A stretch of DNA of 64,000 nucleotides from Gibbula magus (taxonomy: Eukaryota; Mollusca; Gastropoda; Trochida; Trochidae). Location of the stretch: positions 27,393,457-27,457,456 of the forward strand of contig OW388290.1 in NCBI GenBank assembly GCA_936450465.1, written 5' to 3'. The notes beneath the pieces were generated by a model, which saw nothing but the letters and a program-made list of their open reading frames with translations, did no database searches and was not told where the DNA came from. This document shows, piece after piece, positions 33,247-45,281 of the stretch (its first letter is position 1; every line of letters begins with the position of its first letter). Both the position numbers and the translations under genes were made by a program.

Positions 33247-34032
33247 AAACAAATATATACAGACGGGTCTAAGGATGTTGCTGCTGCAACTGTGACTCGA
33301 TCTAAAACATATGCTTCCAGACTGCATAATGGCAGTAGCATCTTCACTGCAGAAGCTAAGGTGATCCAAAAAGCCCTTCGGCACATTAAAAACTCAACTC
33401 CCAATAATTATATCATTTTTTCAGACTCTCTTTCCTGCTTGCAGGCTGTTAAAAATTGTAAAAGTGATCATCCAATTATTAGGAATATTTTAGAACTTCA
33501 TAATACATGTCTCCAATGCGACATCATCTTCTGCTGGCTTCCTAGTCATATGGGTATAAGAGGCAATAACAAAGCTGATTCAGCAGCTAAATCAGCATTA
33601 AACCTCAATAATATTTCTCCTACTAAAGTTCCATATACGGATTCTAAACCTGCTATTAATTCTTACATTAAGCAGCGGTGGAGGTCAAAATGGGACCAAC
33701 AACAACACAACAAACTTCATAATTTACAACCTCATTTAGGCTTTAAATCTCTTTCTTCTTTTACCCGACAGGAAGCCTGTGTCCTACGACGATGTCGTAT
33801 TGGATACAGTCATCTTACCCATTCATACCTTTTAAAGGGGGAAGACCCCCCAGTATGTATTCCCTGTCAGTGCCCCCTCACAATTAGACACATCTTGTGT
33901 GAGTGTTGGGACACTGCGCACATAAGGGAAACCTTTTATCCAGATATTGCTATATCTCAAGTTTTTAGCCAATTTGGCGAAAATCGTGTTTTAGACTTTT
34001 TAAAAGCTGTAAATATTTTCGACAAATTGTAA
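33247..34032 (+). pseudogene. I-group LINE ORF2, RNase H and C-terminus
   Basis: In the same frame as the preceding RT. RNase H shows all four acidic positions: YTDGSKD (~33256), FTAEAKVIQKAL (~33340), IFSDSLSCLQAV (~33415) and NNKADSAAKSAL (~33567). A C-terminal zinc-knuckle-like C-x2-C...H-x4-C (VCIPCQCPLTIRHILCEC, ~33855-33905) follows. Presence of RNase H places the family in the I group (I, Nimb, Ingi and relatives). One upstream stop at 33244 cuts it from the RT. Confidence 0.88.
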
Positions 34033-34218
34033 CTTTTAACTATTCTAAATCAGTTTTTATACCAAATTGTGATAATTTGCTGGTGTTGTTTTACGGCCTT
34101 TGTGTCGTTAGTTTTTTTGCTTTTGCAATTAGTTTAAATTAATCAATTAACTTAAATTTCTCGCCGCTAATGGCTGCGATATTGCCGATAAGCAATAACT
34201 CACTCACTCACTCACTCA
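34033..34218 (+). mobile_element. I-group LINE 3' UTR and (ACTC)n tail
   Basis: Conserved among the copies at 3.8, 34.1, 34.9 and 35.3 kb: aaattgtgataatttgctgg, acggcctttgtgtcgt, ctcgccgctaatggctgc, then the tail. In this copy the ggcgtt word just before the tail is partly lost (gccgataagcaataactc). The final ~30 bases match the SINE end. Confidence 0.85.
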
Positions 34219-35023
34219 ATAATTACATTATTTCTCTGATTCAATTTCTTGCTTACAGGCAATTAAAAACTGTAAGAGTGATCGAATTACCAAGGATATT
34301 TTATTACTTCATAATTCTTGCCTCCAATGCGACATCGTCTTTTGCTGGCTTCCTCGCCATATGGGTATAAGAGGTAATAACAAAGCTGACTCAGTAGCTA
34401 AATCAGCCTTAAACCTCAATCATATTTCTGCAACTTAAGTTCCATATACGGATTCTAAACCTGCTATTAAATCTTACATTAAACAATGTTGGAAGTCCCA
34501 ATGGGACCAACAAATTATAACGAACTTCACACTATTCAACCTGATTTAGGATACAAATCTCTATCATCTTTTACCCGACAGGAAGCTTGTGTCCTACGAC
34601 GATGTCGTATTGGACACTCTCATCTTACACACTCTTATCTTTTAAAGGGGGAAGATCCCCCGGTATGTATACCCTGTCAGTGTCCTCTCACAATCAAACA
34701 CATTCTATGTGAGTGTTGGGACACTGCACAAATCAGGGAAACTTTTTATCCTTCTATTTCAATCAATCAAGTTTTTACTAATTTCGGTGAGCATCGTGTT
34801 TTAGATTTTCTAAAGGCTATGCACCTTATTGACAAATTTTAACTTTTCATTATCAGCTTTTATTCAACTTGTGATAATATGCTGATGTTTTTACGGCCTC
34901 CGTGTCGTGTTCTGTTTTTCAATTGCAATTTTCTTTTTTAAATTAGGCAAATACACTAAATATCTCGCCGCTAATGGCTGCAATACTGCCGAAGCGGCGT
35001 TAAACAGTAACTCGCTCACTCAC
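34219..35023 (+). mobile_element. Second LINE copy in the stack
   Basis: Begins exactly at the previous (ACTC)n tail, in the middle of the RNase H coding region (aataattacattatttctc), and continues to its own tail. The 118-aa frame at 34486-34842 is its C-terminus with the same C-rich block. There are frameshifts and a stop upstream, so it is dead. Confidence 0.85.
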
Positions 35024-35468
35024 TCTCTTTTACCCGGCAGGAAGGTTCTGTCCTAAGACGATGTTGTATTGGACACACTCATATATTTTAAAGAGGGAAG
35101 ATCCTCCGACGTGTATCCTTTGCCAGTGTCCCCTCACCGTTAAGCAATTTAATGTGACTGTTGGGACAATGCTCATATCAGGGAAACATTTAACCCTAAT
35201 ATTTCCATTTCTCGTGTTTTTTCTCACTTTGGTGAACATCGCGTTTTAGATTTTATAAAAGAAATTAATCTCTTTGATAAACTTTAAGTTTTAACTTTTT
35301 CTAAATCAGCTTTTACCAATCTTGTGATAATTCGCTGGTGTTTTTACGACCTTCGTGTCGTTTCATGCTTGCTTTAGCAAATATTTTTTAAATTGGGCAA
35401 TTAACTTAAATTTCTCGACGCAAAAGGCTGCGATACTGCCGAAGCGGGCGTTAAGCAATAACTCACTC
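35024..35468 (+). mobile_element. Third LINE copy in the stack
   Basis: Begins at the second copy's tail with ctcttttacccggcaggaag (C-terminal ORF2 region) and ends gcgttaagcaataactcact. It is more truncated than copy 2, which is more truncated than copy 1. The frame is broken. Confidence 0.85.
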
Positions 35469-36249
35469 TTCATATACAGCACGTGTATGTATGTTTGTTG
35501 CATATATTAAGACTGCGAGGTGCTAGACACACTTTCCGTCTTAACATGTCGTTAAAGGGGAGTAGACTCACTGTTAACATTCTAAGATTTAACAGCACTA
35601 TGTTTAACCATCAATCTTACACAGTACAACGGTAGGTTAAAGCCAATGCATAGTTCAACCAATATTCATAGGGTTGAAATGATGGAACTTCTTTTGAAAA
35701 ACGAAGATATCACCGAATGCACGAAATGGAGTTTAATGCTTTATCGACACTCTTGTAAATGACCCAATAAACTACTATTCCAGTTGTATCAAAAACGTTA
35801 CCATCAAGCTGTTACAAAACACTTCAAATTGATCACGTGCAAAATTGCTTTCACGGGTCATCAAGGCAGCTTTAGTTTATATTGTTAAATGCACGTCCAA
35901 CCCGATGATTGGTATTTTAATTTTTCAAGCAGGCATCCGTTCACATCCTGGACAGCAAAGTTAAACACCCCCCGTTCCTTTGCGATAAACGTTGATCTAA
36001 CGGATTAACTGAAGGCAATTAATGCCATTAATGTTTAGGTAAAACTCCTGTAACCTTTTTCTTCCTATTACCCAGTTAGGTGTCATGTGCTTATGAAGTC
36101 AGATGCTAACCTGCAGTTAATTCTCAGATATATAATCGAATGATCACAATTATCACATGGAACTTTCAAGCTGACGTATTTTACAAATTATATGTTTAAA
36201 ATGTCGATATTTTTACCAGTGTCAGGTCCAACATTGTTAGCATATTGAG
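35469..36249. other. Gene-free stretch
   Basis: No frame, RNA or repeat family recognised. Confidence 0.3.
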
Positions 36250-36475
36250 CTCACGGACGCGCTTTTGAACAAGGGCACCGGTAAGAGTTGACGAGCCTTT
36301 AAAAGTTGTGAACTGTTATCTACTGGTATGGCCTACTTTATTGTGACATGGCGGCTCCTTGTTCCGGTGTCAAGTAATATCAAACAGGAGTAGAACATTC
36401 TAATTGGCCTGTCACTATTGTCTGACACAGGAACGTTTCGTAACCAGAGGCATCAACAGTTCAAGTATATAAATG
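36250..36475 (-). repeat. Three-copy low-copy segment, copy 1
   Basis: Matches 39850-40065 and 47345-47565. On the minus strand each has gtcagac..agtgac.gg, gttcttac-type words, then gtcacaataaag, which contains the AATAAA polyadenylation word. A TATA-like gtatataaatgag is near its upper end in this copy only. I read it as a duplicated UTR or intron piece of the paralogous genes in this region. Confidence 0.55.
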
Positions 36476-36997
36476 AGTCGCGATTCAAAGTAAATATATT
36501 CCACAGAGTCAATATCCCCTATACCAAGAGATCACCAGAGATTTTTTTGCCTGGAATATTCCAAGCTTTTTAATCAGTATTTATAAATGGATAGTGACAT
36601 ATAACATTAAGATTGATATTATATGAAATAAGTTGTAACTTATCTTAAATATATGTTTCAAATATAAACAATAAACTAAATGAAATTGGGTAAGGTTACC
36701 AGCGAATAATGAATTCTGGCGATCAATCCAGTAAATAGTGCTATTCATTTTATAAATCAGATAAGTAACTATACACAATTAATTAATGCTATAACGTTCC
36801 TATTCAACTATTACACCTAGGTGAAGGAAATTATGTAGTTTGACATATCAGTTGATACTCTTGATCCCGGTTTGATATCCAGTTACGAAAATTTATTTTT
36901 GACACAATTTAAGTGCTTGAATTTGTAGATGAACTTAGTGCCAGTATTAGTTAAAATCTTAAATTGAGAGATGGAGGAGTATGTTACTAATGCTCAC

Positions 36998-37081
36998 TGA
37001 TGTCATGTTCTCAAAGACTCCAAATGCAAATAGGTCGATGTTAATCTCTCCATTCATGGATTTAGAAGAGGCAAGTGTTTT
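36998..37081 (-). pseudogene. Exon-like piece paralogous to 48906-48982
   Basis: A minus-strand acceptor (ctgcagttacag) precedes a 77-base block that aligns without gaps to the 48.9-kb exon. Residues at the same positions agree or are similar (A..[ST].S[ML][ND]GE...D.FA). The donor position corresponding to AACAG|GT is AACAT|GA here, so the site is lost; an alternative GTGAGC lies 7 bases on. I call it a decayed or alternatively ended exon. Confidence 0.4.
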
Positions 37082-37467
37082 CTGTAACTGCAAGTAACTG
37101 GTGATGACGATGAAATGACAAGAATCAGAAAGACATTACGTTTAAAACAGGATGATATGACACCATAAACTGTTTAGCCTATCTCACACCACTGAAGCAA
37201 CACGCAATGGACAGTAATAACCTCAGTGCTAGCAGTGTGACCATATCCTTCGTTTTGAACATGTTTCCATATTTTTTGATTGAACAGTTTTTCAAAAACA
37301 ACTAAATATCGTTAGATATTAAATTCTTTTTAACATATCTGTTAACATAATGTGTTTACATGTATGAAATGTCAACATTTTGGTCAGTTCCCAAGTGTGG
37401 TTTTAAAACTTAGTTTAACGCTTCTTATTACCAAAGATCGCCTTTTAGAAAATCCATAATCATCATT
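37082..37467. other. Gene-free stretch
   Basis: Nothing recognised. Confidence 0.25.
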
Positions 37468-37548
37468 ATATAACCGGGAAACATATTGGCGACTCGACAC
37501 GAGCTTCACAGTCAATATTACACTTCAGTTGCATTGACATTATAATGT
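37468..37548 (+). repeat. 81-bp direct repeat, first copy
   Basis: Bases 37468-37548 (atataaccgggaaacatatt ... attataatgt) recur at 37785-37865 with a single A/G difference. Flanks differ. The offset is 317 bp. Confidence 0.93.
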
Positions 37549-37784
37549 CAGTTATGTTATTGTCTATGATAAAAGACATGTGTATTGTTATGTTAAGCTT
37601 TTCTTTGGAACTGAAATGAAGACCGAAATTCACTTATTTCATTTAGTATTTGAACATATCAATTACTCAACAATGAATATGCTGACATAAACTGTAAAAA
37701 ATGATTTATGCAAAATGTTAACTATGAAATAATTTACATACTATTGATGCAAAACAAAGGCAATTTGCAAATTGTGCAAACTTG

Positions 37785-37865
37785 ATATAACCGGGAAACA
37801 TATTGGCGACTCGACACGAGCTTCACAGTCAATATTACACTTCAGTTGCGTTGACATTATAATGT
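37785..37865 (+). repeat. 81-bp direct repeat, second copy
   Basis: Second copy of the repeat at 37468-37548. The intervening 236 bp are unrelated AT-rich DNA. The block is GC-richer than its surroundings, suggesting a shared mobile or regulatory origin rather than simple slippage. Confidence 0.93.
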
Positions 37866-38217
37866 GTATTTTGTTATTACAAATCGATATTACATTACGA
37901 CTTCGTGATTATACGAAATGTTGGAATGAATGAGTAAATATTTTTCAATACCCAACTCCATTTCATGTATGTTTATTTCCAATCGTTTCCAGTTTTTGGA
38001 AACACAATTGTCAAATTAGCCAGCACGTATCTATGCTAGACAATTTCTGACATTACATAAATCAATATTCATTTTGTTTAACATTACGCAAGTGAGAAAT
38101 GACCAATGGCTTAATCCTTCAAAGAAATATAATTTTGCTTTAATGTTATTTTCAGTGAAAAGAAATCGGTTTGATCAATCGATACATGTGTAGATATTTG
38201 CTGATTTCAGCGGATAT

Positions 38218-38249
<32 letters not shown>

Positions 38250-39849
38250 ATACATTGAGTACAGTAGCTGTCGTCTGTTTTAATCATGCATCGCTGGGCA
38301 TCTTCCAAAAGAACACAATACTGATTGATTGTTCTAACTCTGCTGGTGAATTTGTATGGCGCAGGTTGATATCGAAAGCTCAATATGCATTTTTATGTGT
38401 AGTCACTCAGTTATTTATTTGCTTGGTGTCTTGGAAATATTGATACAGTGAAAGGATCGTTAAAACACAGGATGAAGTGTGCATATGAACACAATATCTA
38501 TCTCTTCTTTGTTTATACAAGCACAATCAATTGTGAAATTTTACATTTATGTAACAACTGTGCTTTTACGTTTTTGTTCGTAGGACCTTACATGGAAATT
38601 ATATTTTGAGCTGCAAACCATGTTCAATGTATGAGATGCGTTATAATATTGTTCGATTTCCATTAATACAATAAGTGAATAGTTCATTGATTGTAAATCA
38701 ATTATATTGATTTTTAGATGTGAAGCTACATATATGAGACAGTATTTCTATTATAAAAAAATACTGTTTTCATTTGCGTAGTACCAGCGTTTCGCGATCA
38801 AAAAGACTTAATGTTAGTACGCTGTATTCTCAATTGAGTAATAACTTGCGTATTCGATTGATCTTAATTTAGTACACTTCAAATATAAACGGATCGGTAG
38901 AAGTCTATAATATAAATGGCTTAAAGATTAATACTGGACGTCCTTTTATCATTTCCAAAGGGTCAATGTATTTTAAGCAAGACATCGACTAAACGCCGAA
39001 CGCCGTAGATTAAATCAATAAGTCCCAGTTGTACTTGAACGTGTATTTTCCATAGTGCTTGTAACGTATTTGAAGTATTATTTTGCCAAAATGATATAAT
39101 GTTCTTTGTTAAGTGATAGTGATGTGTAATACAACTCTTTTCGCAAGTGTCTGCACATTATATTTCATAGAGAAAATATCATGTATTTTCGATTTCCCTT
39201 AGGACCTCAAATTCTTTAGTTCCAGGGCGTCCAAATCGAATCACCGCAGTTTAATTGTATCTCAATAATTCCTAAATATACTATGTCATGTACACGTCAT
39301 CGGTGAAGTTGCTTGCTTGTTAAATTGAGCCATCTTGGTGACATTTTTTCTTTAATACTACATGAAAACAGTCTGTTCATATGGTTATTGGTTGAACTGT
39401 TTATCTTCCATCAGCACTTAGTCATGACAAAATATTTCATTTACAAAATACAATATACAAATCAGCCGGTACCTTTATAATCTGGATTATAGACATATCT
39501 TATTTATATCTTCATAAATTATTCATTACGATTGAACTATAAAACATCATAAACATAATCAAAGCGTTGAGACGAAATGAGAACCTCAAACAGACTCGCT
39601 GGTCATTCTGAAGGACGATACACATATTTATTGCTGGCCAACGCTTATTTATGAATTGCATGATTGAGGCATTTACCTTGATTTTGAAGAAAATCGCTTG
39701 TCGTGAATAAGTGCAAGTACAAACAGGAGTGCACAATAGAATTGTGTAGATTTCGGACCTTTCAAACTCACTTCAAATACTGAACAATACAAGACATTTA
39801 CGTTGGGTGTGACAATGTTCAGCAAGACTCAAAGTGAGCTCCTGGATAT
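37866..39849. other. Gene-free stretch with (AAAT)n
   Basis: A perfect (AAAT)n microsatellite occupies about 38218-38251. The rest has only chance-length frames. Confidence 0.5.
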
Positions 39850-40065
39850 TCCTTTGATAATGTGGTAAGAGGAGAAGAACCTTGAAACGTCAGCTACTGT
39901 TATCGACTAGTACGGCATGCTTTATTGTGACTCGGCGACCCCTTGTTTCGGTGTTAAGTAAGAACATACAGGAACTGTAAATTGTGATTGACCTGTCACT
40001 ACTGTCTGACCCACGAACGACTGTGTCAGCAGGACCAGAATTCGTCAACAGTAGTCACGGATAAA
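39850..40065 (-). repeat. Three-copy low-copy segment, copy 2
   Basis: Shares ordered blocks with 36250-36475 and 47345-47565, and with the latter also cctttgataat and gaactgtaaattgtga. On the minus strand AATAAA lies at ~39930, about 490 bases after the stop codon of the exon at 40423-40519, so here it fits a 3' UTR. Confidence 0.55.
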
Positions 40066-40422
40066 TGATCTGTATTCCTCGAATACATTATTTTCATAAT
40101 GTTAGTGGTTCTTTAAAAACAATTATACAATTAAGAACTGCCAATCAACTGACATAATATGGATACATGAACCCGACAATACAATACTTGCCACAGCGTT
40201 GGAACGTAAACGAGACAAAAAGAGCCATTCAAACAACCATGCATCACTAAAATCCGGTAGTGAATGTGTTTAAACACTAACATTTAATATTCTCTAGTCA
40301 GTGGAGACTTTCCAGTACAGTAGGAATCAATAACTTGTTGTACAGACACACCTCTTTTCACTTTCTTTAGGAATTAACGTCTATTATTTGTCCAGTTACA
40401 GTAAATTTATGTCTGCTGAACA

Positions 40423-40519
40423 TCAACACATCCGTCCATTGTAGATTGAGCTAGCACTGGCAGGTAACTCAATGTATGCAGCATGGGTTTCGTAACTACG
40501 AGATCCGAACTTTCCGCAT
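40423..40519 (-). CDS. Candidate terminal exon, tyrosine-rich tail
   Basis: After a minus-strand acceptor (agttctaccag) the frame that needs two bases from the previous exon reads CGKFGSRSYETHAAYIEL..., then ASASSIYNG, and stops at 40423-40425. Tyrosines sit in SYETHA, AAYIEL and SIYNG contexts like those of a receptor's cytoplasmic tail. The phase equals that of the 47263 exon. A possible previous exon ends near 40628 with donor GAAG|GTAATC, also leaving two bases. The paralogous stretches at 1.6 and 57.7 kb have lost the frame. This is an inference from sequence alone; family unknown. Confidence 0.4.
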
Positions 40520-41065
40520 CTGGTAGAACTCAAAAGACAGTAACATAAACAGAAACCAAATCGACATTCATCCCATATATCCAGATAAGTGTACCTGCAC
40601 ATCATTATCATGTTTTTTTTACAGATTACCTTCGTTTAAAGGTTTCATTACTGTTCAATGGTCTTATAGTAGCTCAAAATCCTCACGTATGGATTTGTAT
40701 TCCATTCATTACTTACATTTCATTACATTACTCAATAACATTGAATCATAAGTTCATCATTGTATCTTGTCAATCCAAAATCAACTTATATGATTCACTC
40801 ATTTGTAGTAATCAACAGTAAAGCTATGGACTTGAGTACTTATAGTGTTTGTATAACTGGATAAAATAAATCAAGTTTATCCTCCAATGGTTGAGTTACT
40901 GTTCTTGAAAGGTGTGAAATATACAGCGTTTTTTTATTTTCATAGGAGAGCGTGCTTATGGTTGAAAACACAAACTTTCGTTTAACATATAAACAACAGA
41001 ATGCTGGAATTTAATTCATACTGTAATAACCTTGATTTGATTCCAGAGCTTTCTTATCTCATATT
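40520..41065. other. Gene-free stretch
   Basis: A possible exon end on the minus strand near 40628-40690 (see the terminal exon entry) is the only item noted. Otherwise AT-rich DNA. Confidence 0.25.
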
Positions 41066-41078
41066 TCAAAGTAAACTA

Positions 41079-41360
41079 GAGTGCGGGATAGCGCAGTGGT
41101 TAGCGCGTTCGGCTTCGGATCAAGAGGTCCGCGGTTCGAATCCCGCCAGGGGCACGGCAACTTTGTCTGTAGTAGAGAACTGTTCTACATGCAGTGAGGT
41201 CTGGGTGCAATGCTACACTGAATTCCATGGTTCGCTAGTTCCAGCCGTTGCCGTTGTATATCAACATGGCTTTGCGGGCTTTCTCCCTGCCATAATACTA
41301 GCAGCCGCGATATAAGTGAAATACTCTTGAAAGCGGCGTTAAACCCCAACTCACCTCACC
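41079..41360 (+). mobile_element. Full-length SINE with 13-bp TSD
   Basis: The complete tRNA-like head (gcgggatagcgcagtggtta, cttcggatcaagaggtcc, ggttcgaatcccgccagggg) shows good A and B boxes of an RNA polymerase III promoter. Body and CACCT-type tail follow, with a ~30-bp internal deletion after gaattccatgg. Perfect target duplication tcaaagtaaacta lies at 41066-41078 and 41361-41373. The 104-aa frame through it is not a gene. Confidence 0.93.
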
Positions 41361-41373
41361 TCAAAGTAAACTA

Positions 41374-42164
41374 TACAGGTATAATGCAAAGTATGCAAGA
41401 CATGTTCAGACCTATCTAATACAGATATCACATTTGCGCGGTTTATTTGCATATCTAGTGAAGTATGCATGTAAATAAGATGTAAATGAGATCAGTTAGA
41501 TGCATCATTAATAAATCACCATATCCGAATGAAAAATAACAATTGAGTTTTCCTGTTACACAAAACAGATCAAAACTGTCTACAATGTTCATATATTAAT
41601 AGTGTATTTGCTGGATGTATTCATGCCAAGCACTTGTTTCATAATGGTTGTTAAAACACGATGCTTTTCGTTTTCAATCCTTTGGGTCCAATGGAAGCGA
41701 GATGTGTGAAAAGTTCATGAATATTGGATCGAAAACAGTGTATGAGCTTTATTGTATAACATCTAATTAACTGCTCTGTTGGCTCTACATAACGTCTGAA
41801 AAGACAAAACACTCTGGAAAACGTATCGGATGGTTAATTATTTGGTTTTACAAACGAGTGATAACAGAATAGGCTCAATCCAGAAGCGTCAAGCATATAT
41901 ATGCTAAGGCTAAGGCTTCATGCTCAATTGTTTTTAGATACATCTCTGGTAAAAAGTGTCTCACTACATTTGTAGTTACACCATATTGGGCTGATGAACA
42001 CTTTTAGCGTGTGGGAAATAACGGTTGTAAGAAAAATAATGTTCGCATTTTCACTTGCACTTCACAACTCATCAGGCATACTATGAGCTGAGCTCAGGTT
42101 TGTTACTGTTACTGAAAACATCACTTCAGTGTTTTGTTTGTTATGCAATGTCAGTAGACTCATT
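41374..42164. other. Gene-free stretch
   Basis: A strong minus-strand acceptor-like site (tgttttgtcttttcag, ending at 41796) precedes a frame RYVEPTEQLIR... that stays open for ~47 codons. I could not tie it to the exons at 40.4 or 47 kb. Confidence 0.25.
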
Positions 42165-42425
42165 AAGGTGAGGTGAGTTTTGGTTTAACGTCGCTTTCAA
42201 GAGTATTTCACTTATATCGACGCTGCTAGTATTATGGCAGGGAGAAAGCCCGCAACGCAATGTGGCTATGCATTGCGATGAAACCTGCGAGCATCGACTG
42301 GAACTAGCGAACCATGGGTGGTACTACACTGACATTCAACTGAAATTCAGTGTAGCATTGCACCCAAACCTTACTGCGTGTAGAACAGTTCTCTACTCCA
42401 GACACAGTTGCCGTGCCCCTGGCGG
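42165..42425 (-). mobile_element. SINE lacking its tRNA head
   Basis: Reverse complement of the family from the segment just after the B box (ggcaactgtgtctggagt) to the CACCT tail (aaggtgaggtgag at the left). A 10-base stretch (gaaattcagt) is partly repeated in the body. No clear target duplication. Confidence 0.88.
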
Positions 42426-45183
42426 CATTTAGACATGTTGCTGAGTGACGTGGCATCGTAATCGTCAGAATGTGACTGCGCAATGTTAACGGCAGCAATG
42501 AAGCCTGTCCTATCTACAAGTGAGCGTGATATCATCGGATGTCTTGCAACATAGTTTGATTTAAATCAGGGAGTAAATGCTTAACTAATACCGTTATAAT
42601 GTTATAATTAGCTACCAAAACATTTCGCTCATTCATGAACAGTATGAAACAGGACGTTATGTAGATTTTCGAAATTAACTTCCAAGGTATTTACCATGTT
42701 ATCACCCCTGGCATCTCATTTCATTTAAATTGTACTTTGAATTAGTATTTCGAAAGACCTATATTAATATTTTACTCAAATACAGGACAATGTTGCTTTA
42801 TATAAATGTCAATAGTTTATCCGTCTTCACTAATACTGTACTTCTATCAGGTACAATAACTTTAATATCTAATATCTTTGCAGGTTTCGGTGTTGGAACA
42901 TTTCTTAATCAATCATTCCTATAAGTCGAATTATTCAATGGTAAGCACCGGAATATCAATACCCAAATGAATGGGTTGCATCGTAGAACAATATTAGATA
43001 ATCATCTTCCCATTACCAACTCCAACTCATGATCATATAATATGATAAATGAATTAAGAGAATTATGGATCGAGTATATTTGCATATCCACCATTTCGTA
43101 AGGCCTCTGGGGTGTCCCGATACCAAAATTAGGGGTTGTTTGTGCTGTTTTTGGATGCAACATTATGTTGTGAAATGTGAAATCTAAACGTCAGTATTGT
43201 AAATAATCTGATTTGTAAATATGGGAACAGACATTATTTTAAAAGCAGGATCTGCAGTATAAAAAATGAAGAGCCACATTGGGAATTAAACGGAAAGATT
43301 AATGAATTTAAAGGAAAGTATGCAAAGTTTGCAAGAAGAACAATAAAATGTATCTGATGAAATTGGTACCTCCGTGTAGTGTAAACAAATATATGAAGCT
43401 AGTCAGTACAACCCACGAGTTCCATTTTCTGTAGAATTACAGTTTAGCTAGGGCAGATGGATTTGATACCTCTTGTGTCTTGTTATGGACTAAGACATGC
43501 CTGGAATATTCTAAGTTTGGACGTGGTACAGTTTTCTCCCACACAGTTTTAGAAAACGCAGGTAGTCACCACTGGTCATAACACCTTATAATTCACTTTG
43601 TGGATACTGTAACAGAACACTTGAATTCGTTGAATTTCCTCAGTATATTTGTGATATAAAATGTTATACGTTTAAACAATTTATCGAATCAGAAAAAAGG
43701 ATTTGCACACTGTATATAACAAAGAAAAACCCCAAAACAACAACAACAAAACACTGTTTTGTCCCTGCGCAAATAGAACTAAAAAGTGTTTGACTTTTAT
43801 ATGGTTATAACTTTATTAAGTTGTGCATTCCTGATATTGAAATAACTGACATTTCCCTTGTATTATATCACTACAATAACATAAATATGAAACATGATCT
43901 AGACTCCACATCGACAGGGAGTGAGTATTGTTTATGGTGTTCTATGCAACGAGGAAACCCCGTCTAATGATAACACATTCGGTAGTTCGTCAATCGAGCC
44001 AGAAGGTGCCTTTCAAACTACGAACACTTATATACTCGTTTGCTCTTTAAATTATTGATAACCTGTTCAGACTCATAAACTGAAATGATGTGAACATATT
44101 ACATAACTCGATTGGCTTTGCTGCTACATGTACTTTACAAAGGTTTTTAATACATTTTCAAACTCAGCTATACAGCTTTGAAGGATATAATTAAATACTT
44201 TTTGTAAGAAATGTGCTAGTAAAATAATCAGGTCAAGATTTACCAACCTCGATTTTAACTTAATTGTATTGCTGTGGTAGATTAGATTTGGAGTCAGGCA
44301 TCACTAATAAATCCTTTCACAGATGTTAAGTCATGTCGTTATGATGGCAACATTCCTTTGACAGGTTCGTTACGTGTGTATACAATACAATACATAACCT
44401 TTTTACCCCAAACTGCATTACAGAGAACAAACTGGAATAATAATATAATTTTTATATGACATCTTTTGATTTTTCGCTCAAACACTAAATAAAAAGAGAA
44501 ATGAAATGGAAATAGAACTAAGCACAACATTTTAGCAGTTTAGCAACAGACCTCATACATTTTTTTTATATCTAAGATTGGTACATTTGCATTTTGCTGA
44601 AGGTAATAAAATGTCACGATTCAACTCCCTGATAAAGTAAGACATGTGTCTGTATTAATTTTAACGCCATATATTTTCTTCATTAAAATATTTGATTTCG
44701 TATAAGAACATGTATAGATATATATATCATGTCATGTACGCTTCCTAATTTACTAATTTACCAATGTGGAAGCTTTACTTAGGGACTTTCTCATTGCATC
44801 ACAATTTAAAATCTGGTAACCATACTATTCAAATGAAATGCATATATATGAATATACCTCAATATCAAAATGTTACAAATTGACAATATTGTTTCAGGTA
44901 CATACGTCTTGTCCCTGAAGCATTACTCATAATCAACTTATAATCACTTCCAAGTTGTTTATATGTTTCTGGTAATGGTACCACATGCTATGCTATATCG
45001 ATGTAGGTGGTTTATAATGATTTGATTTTGAAACTATAACACAACCATTCTTTTCATAATTATTACAAATCACACACATCAGAAAATCAATGTAACTTCA
45101 TCATTGCATTGTTACAGTTTTTAAATAAACATAAAATTAAGAAATTAATAAAGTTGATTTAAGTAGTTGTAGGAGCTCACTTT
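42426..45183. other. Gene-free stretch
   Basis: AT-rich with only chance-length frames. A short coding-like minus-strand piece (SGSIDELPNVLSLDG) near 43975-44000 lacks good splice signals. The words gcctggaatattc at 36551 and 43499 hint at further paralogy. Confidence 0.3.
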
Positions 45184-45281
45184 GAATCTTGACAACACAG
45201 TATTTCCCTACATTGTTATGAGAAAATATTTTTTGCATGTATTTGAGGTCCTGGCTGCAATCACCTTTACCGAACTGACAA
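45184..45281 (-). CDS. Candidate exon, SUEL-lectin-like
   Basis: A strong acceptor (tttcttcttctccag) precedes CQFGKGDCSQDLKYMQKI..., then GKYCVVKIQ, and a GTGAGC donor follows at 45183. The pattern of FG-x-GDC, D, a hydrophobic helix and C-V-V resembles the D-galactoside/L-rhamnose-binding (SUEL, Gal_Lectin) domain, but one cysteine of that family is a phenylalanine here. It could be an extracellular exon of the gene ending at ~40.4 kb. Tentative. Confidence 0.3.

Noticed and set aside
37005..37081. Protein-kinase subdomain IX match (DLFAFGVFE)
   Set aside because: The paralogous exon at 48.9 kb lacks the kinase-like residues and no other kinase motif is nearby.
41079..41150. A tRNA gene (good A and B boxes)
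   Set aside because: It is the head of a SINE with family body, tail and target duplication; the cloverleaf is imperfect.
41750..41796. Additional exon RYVEPTEQLIR...
   Set aside because: The acceptor is good but no phase-compatible donor or paralog was found; kept only as a note.
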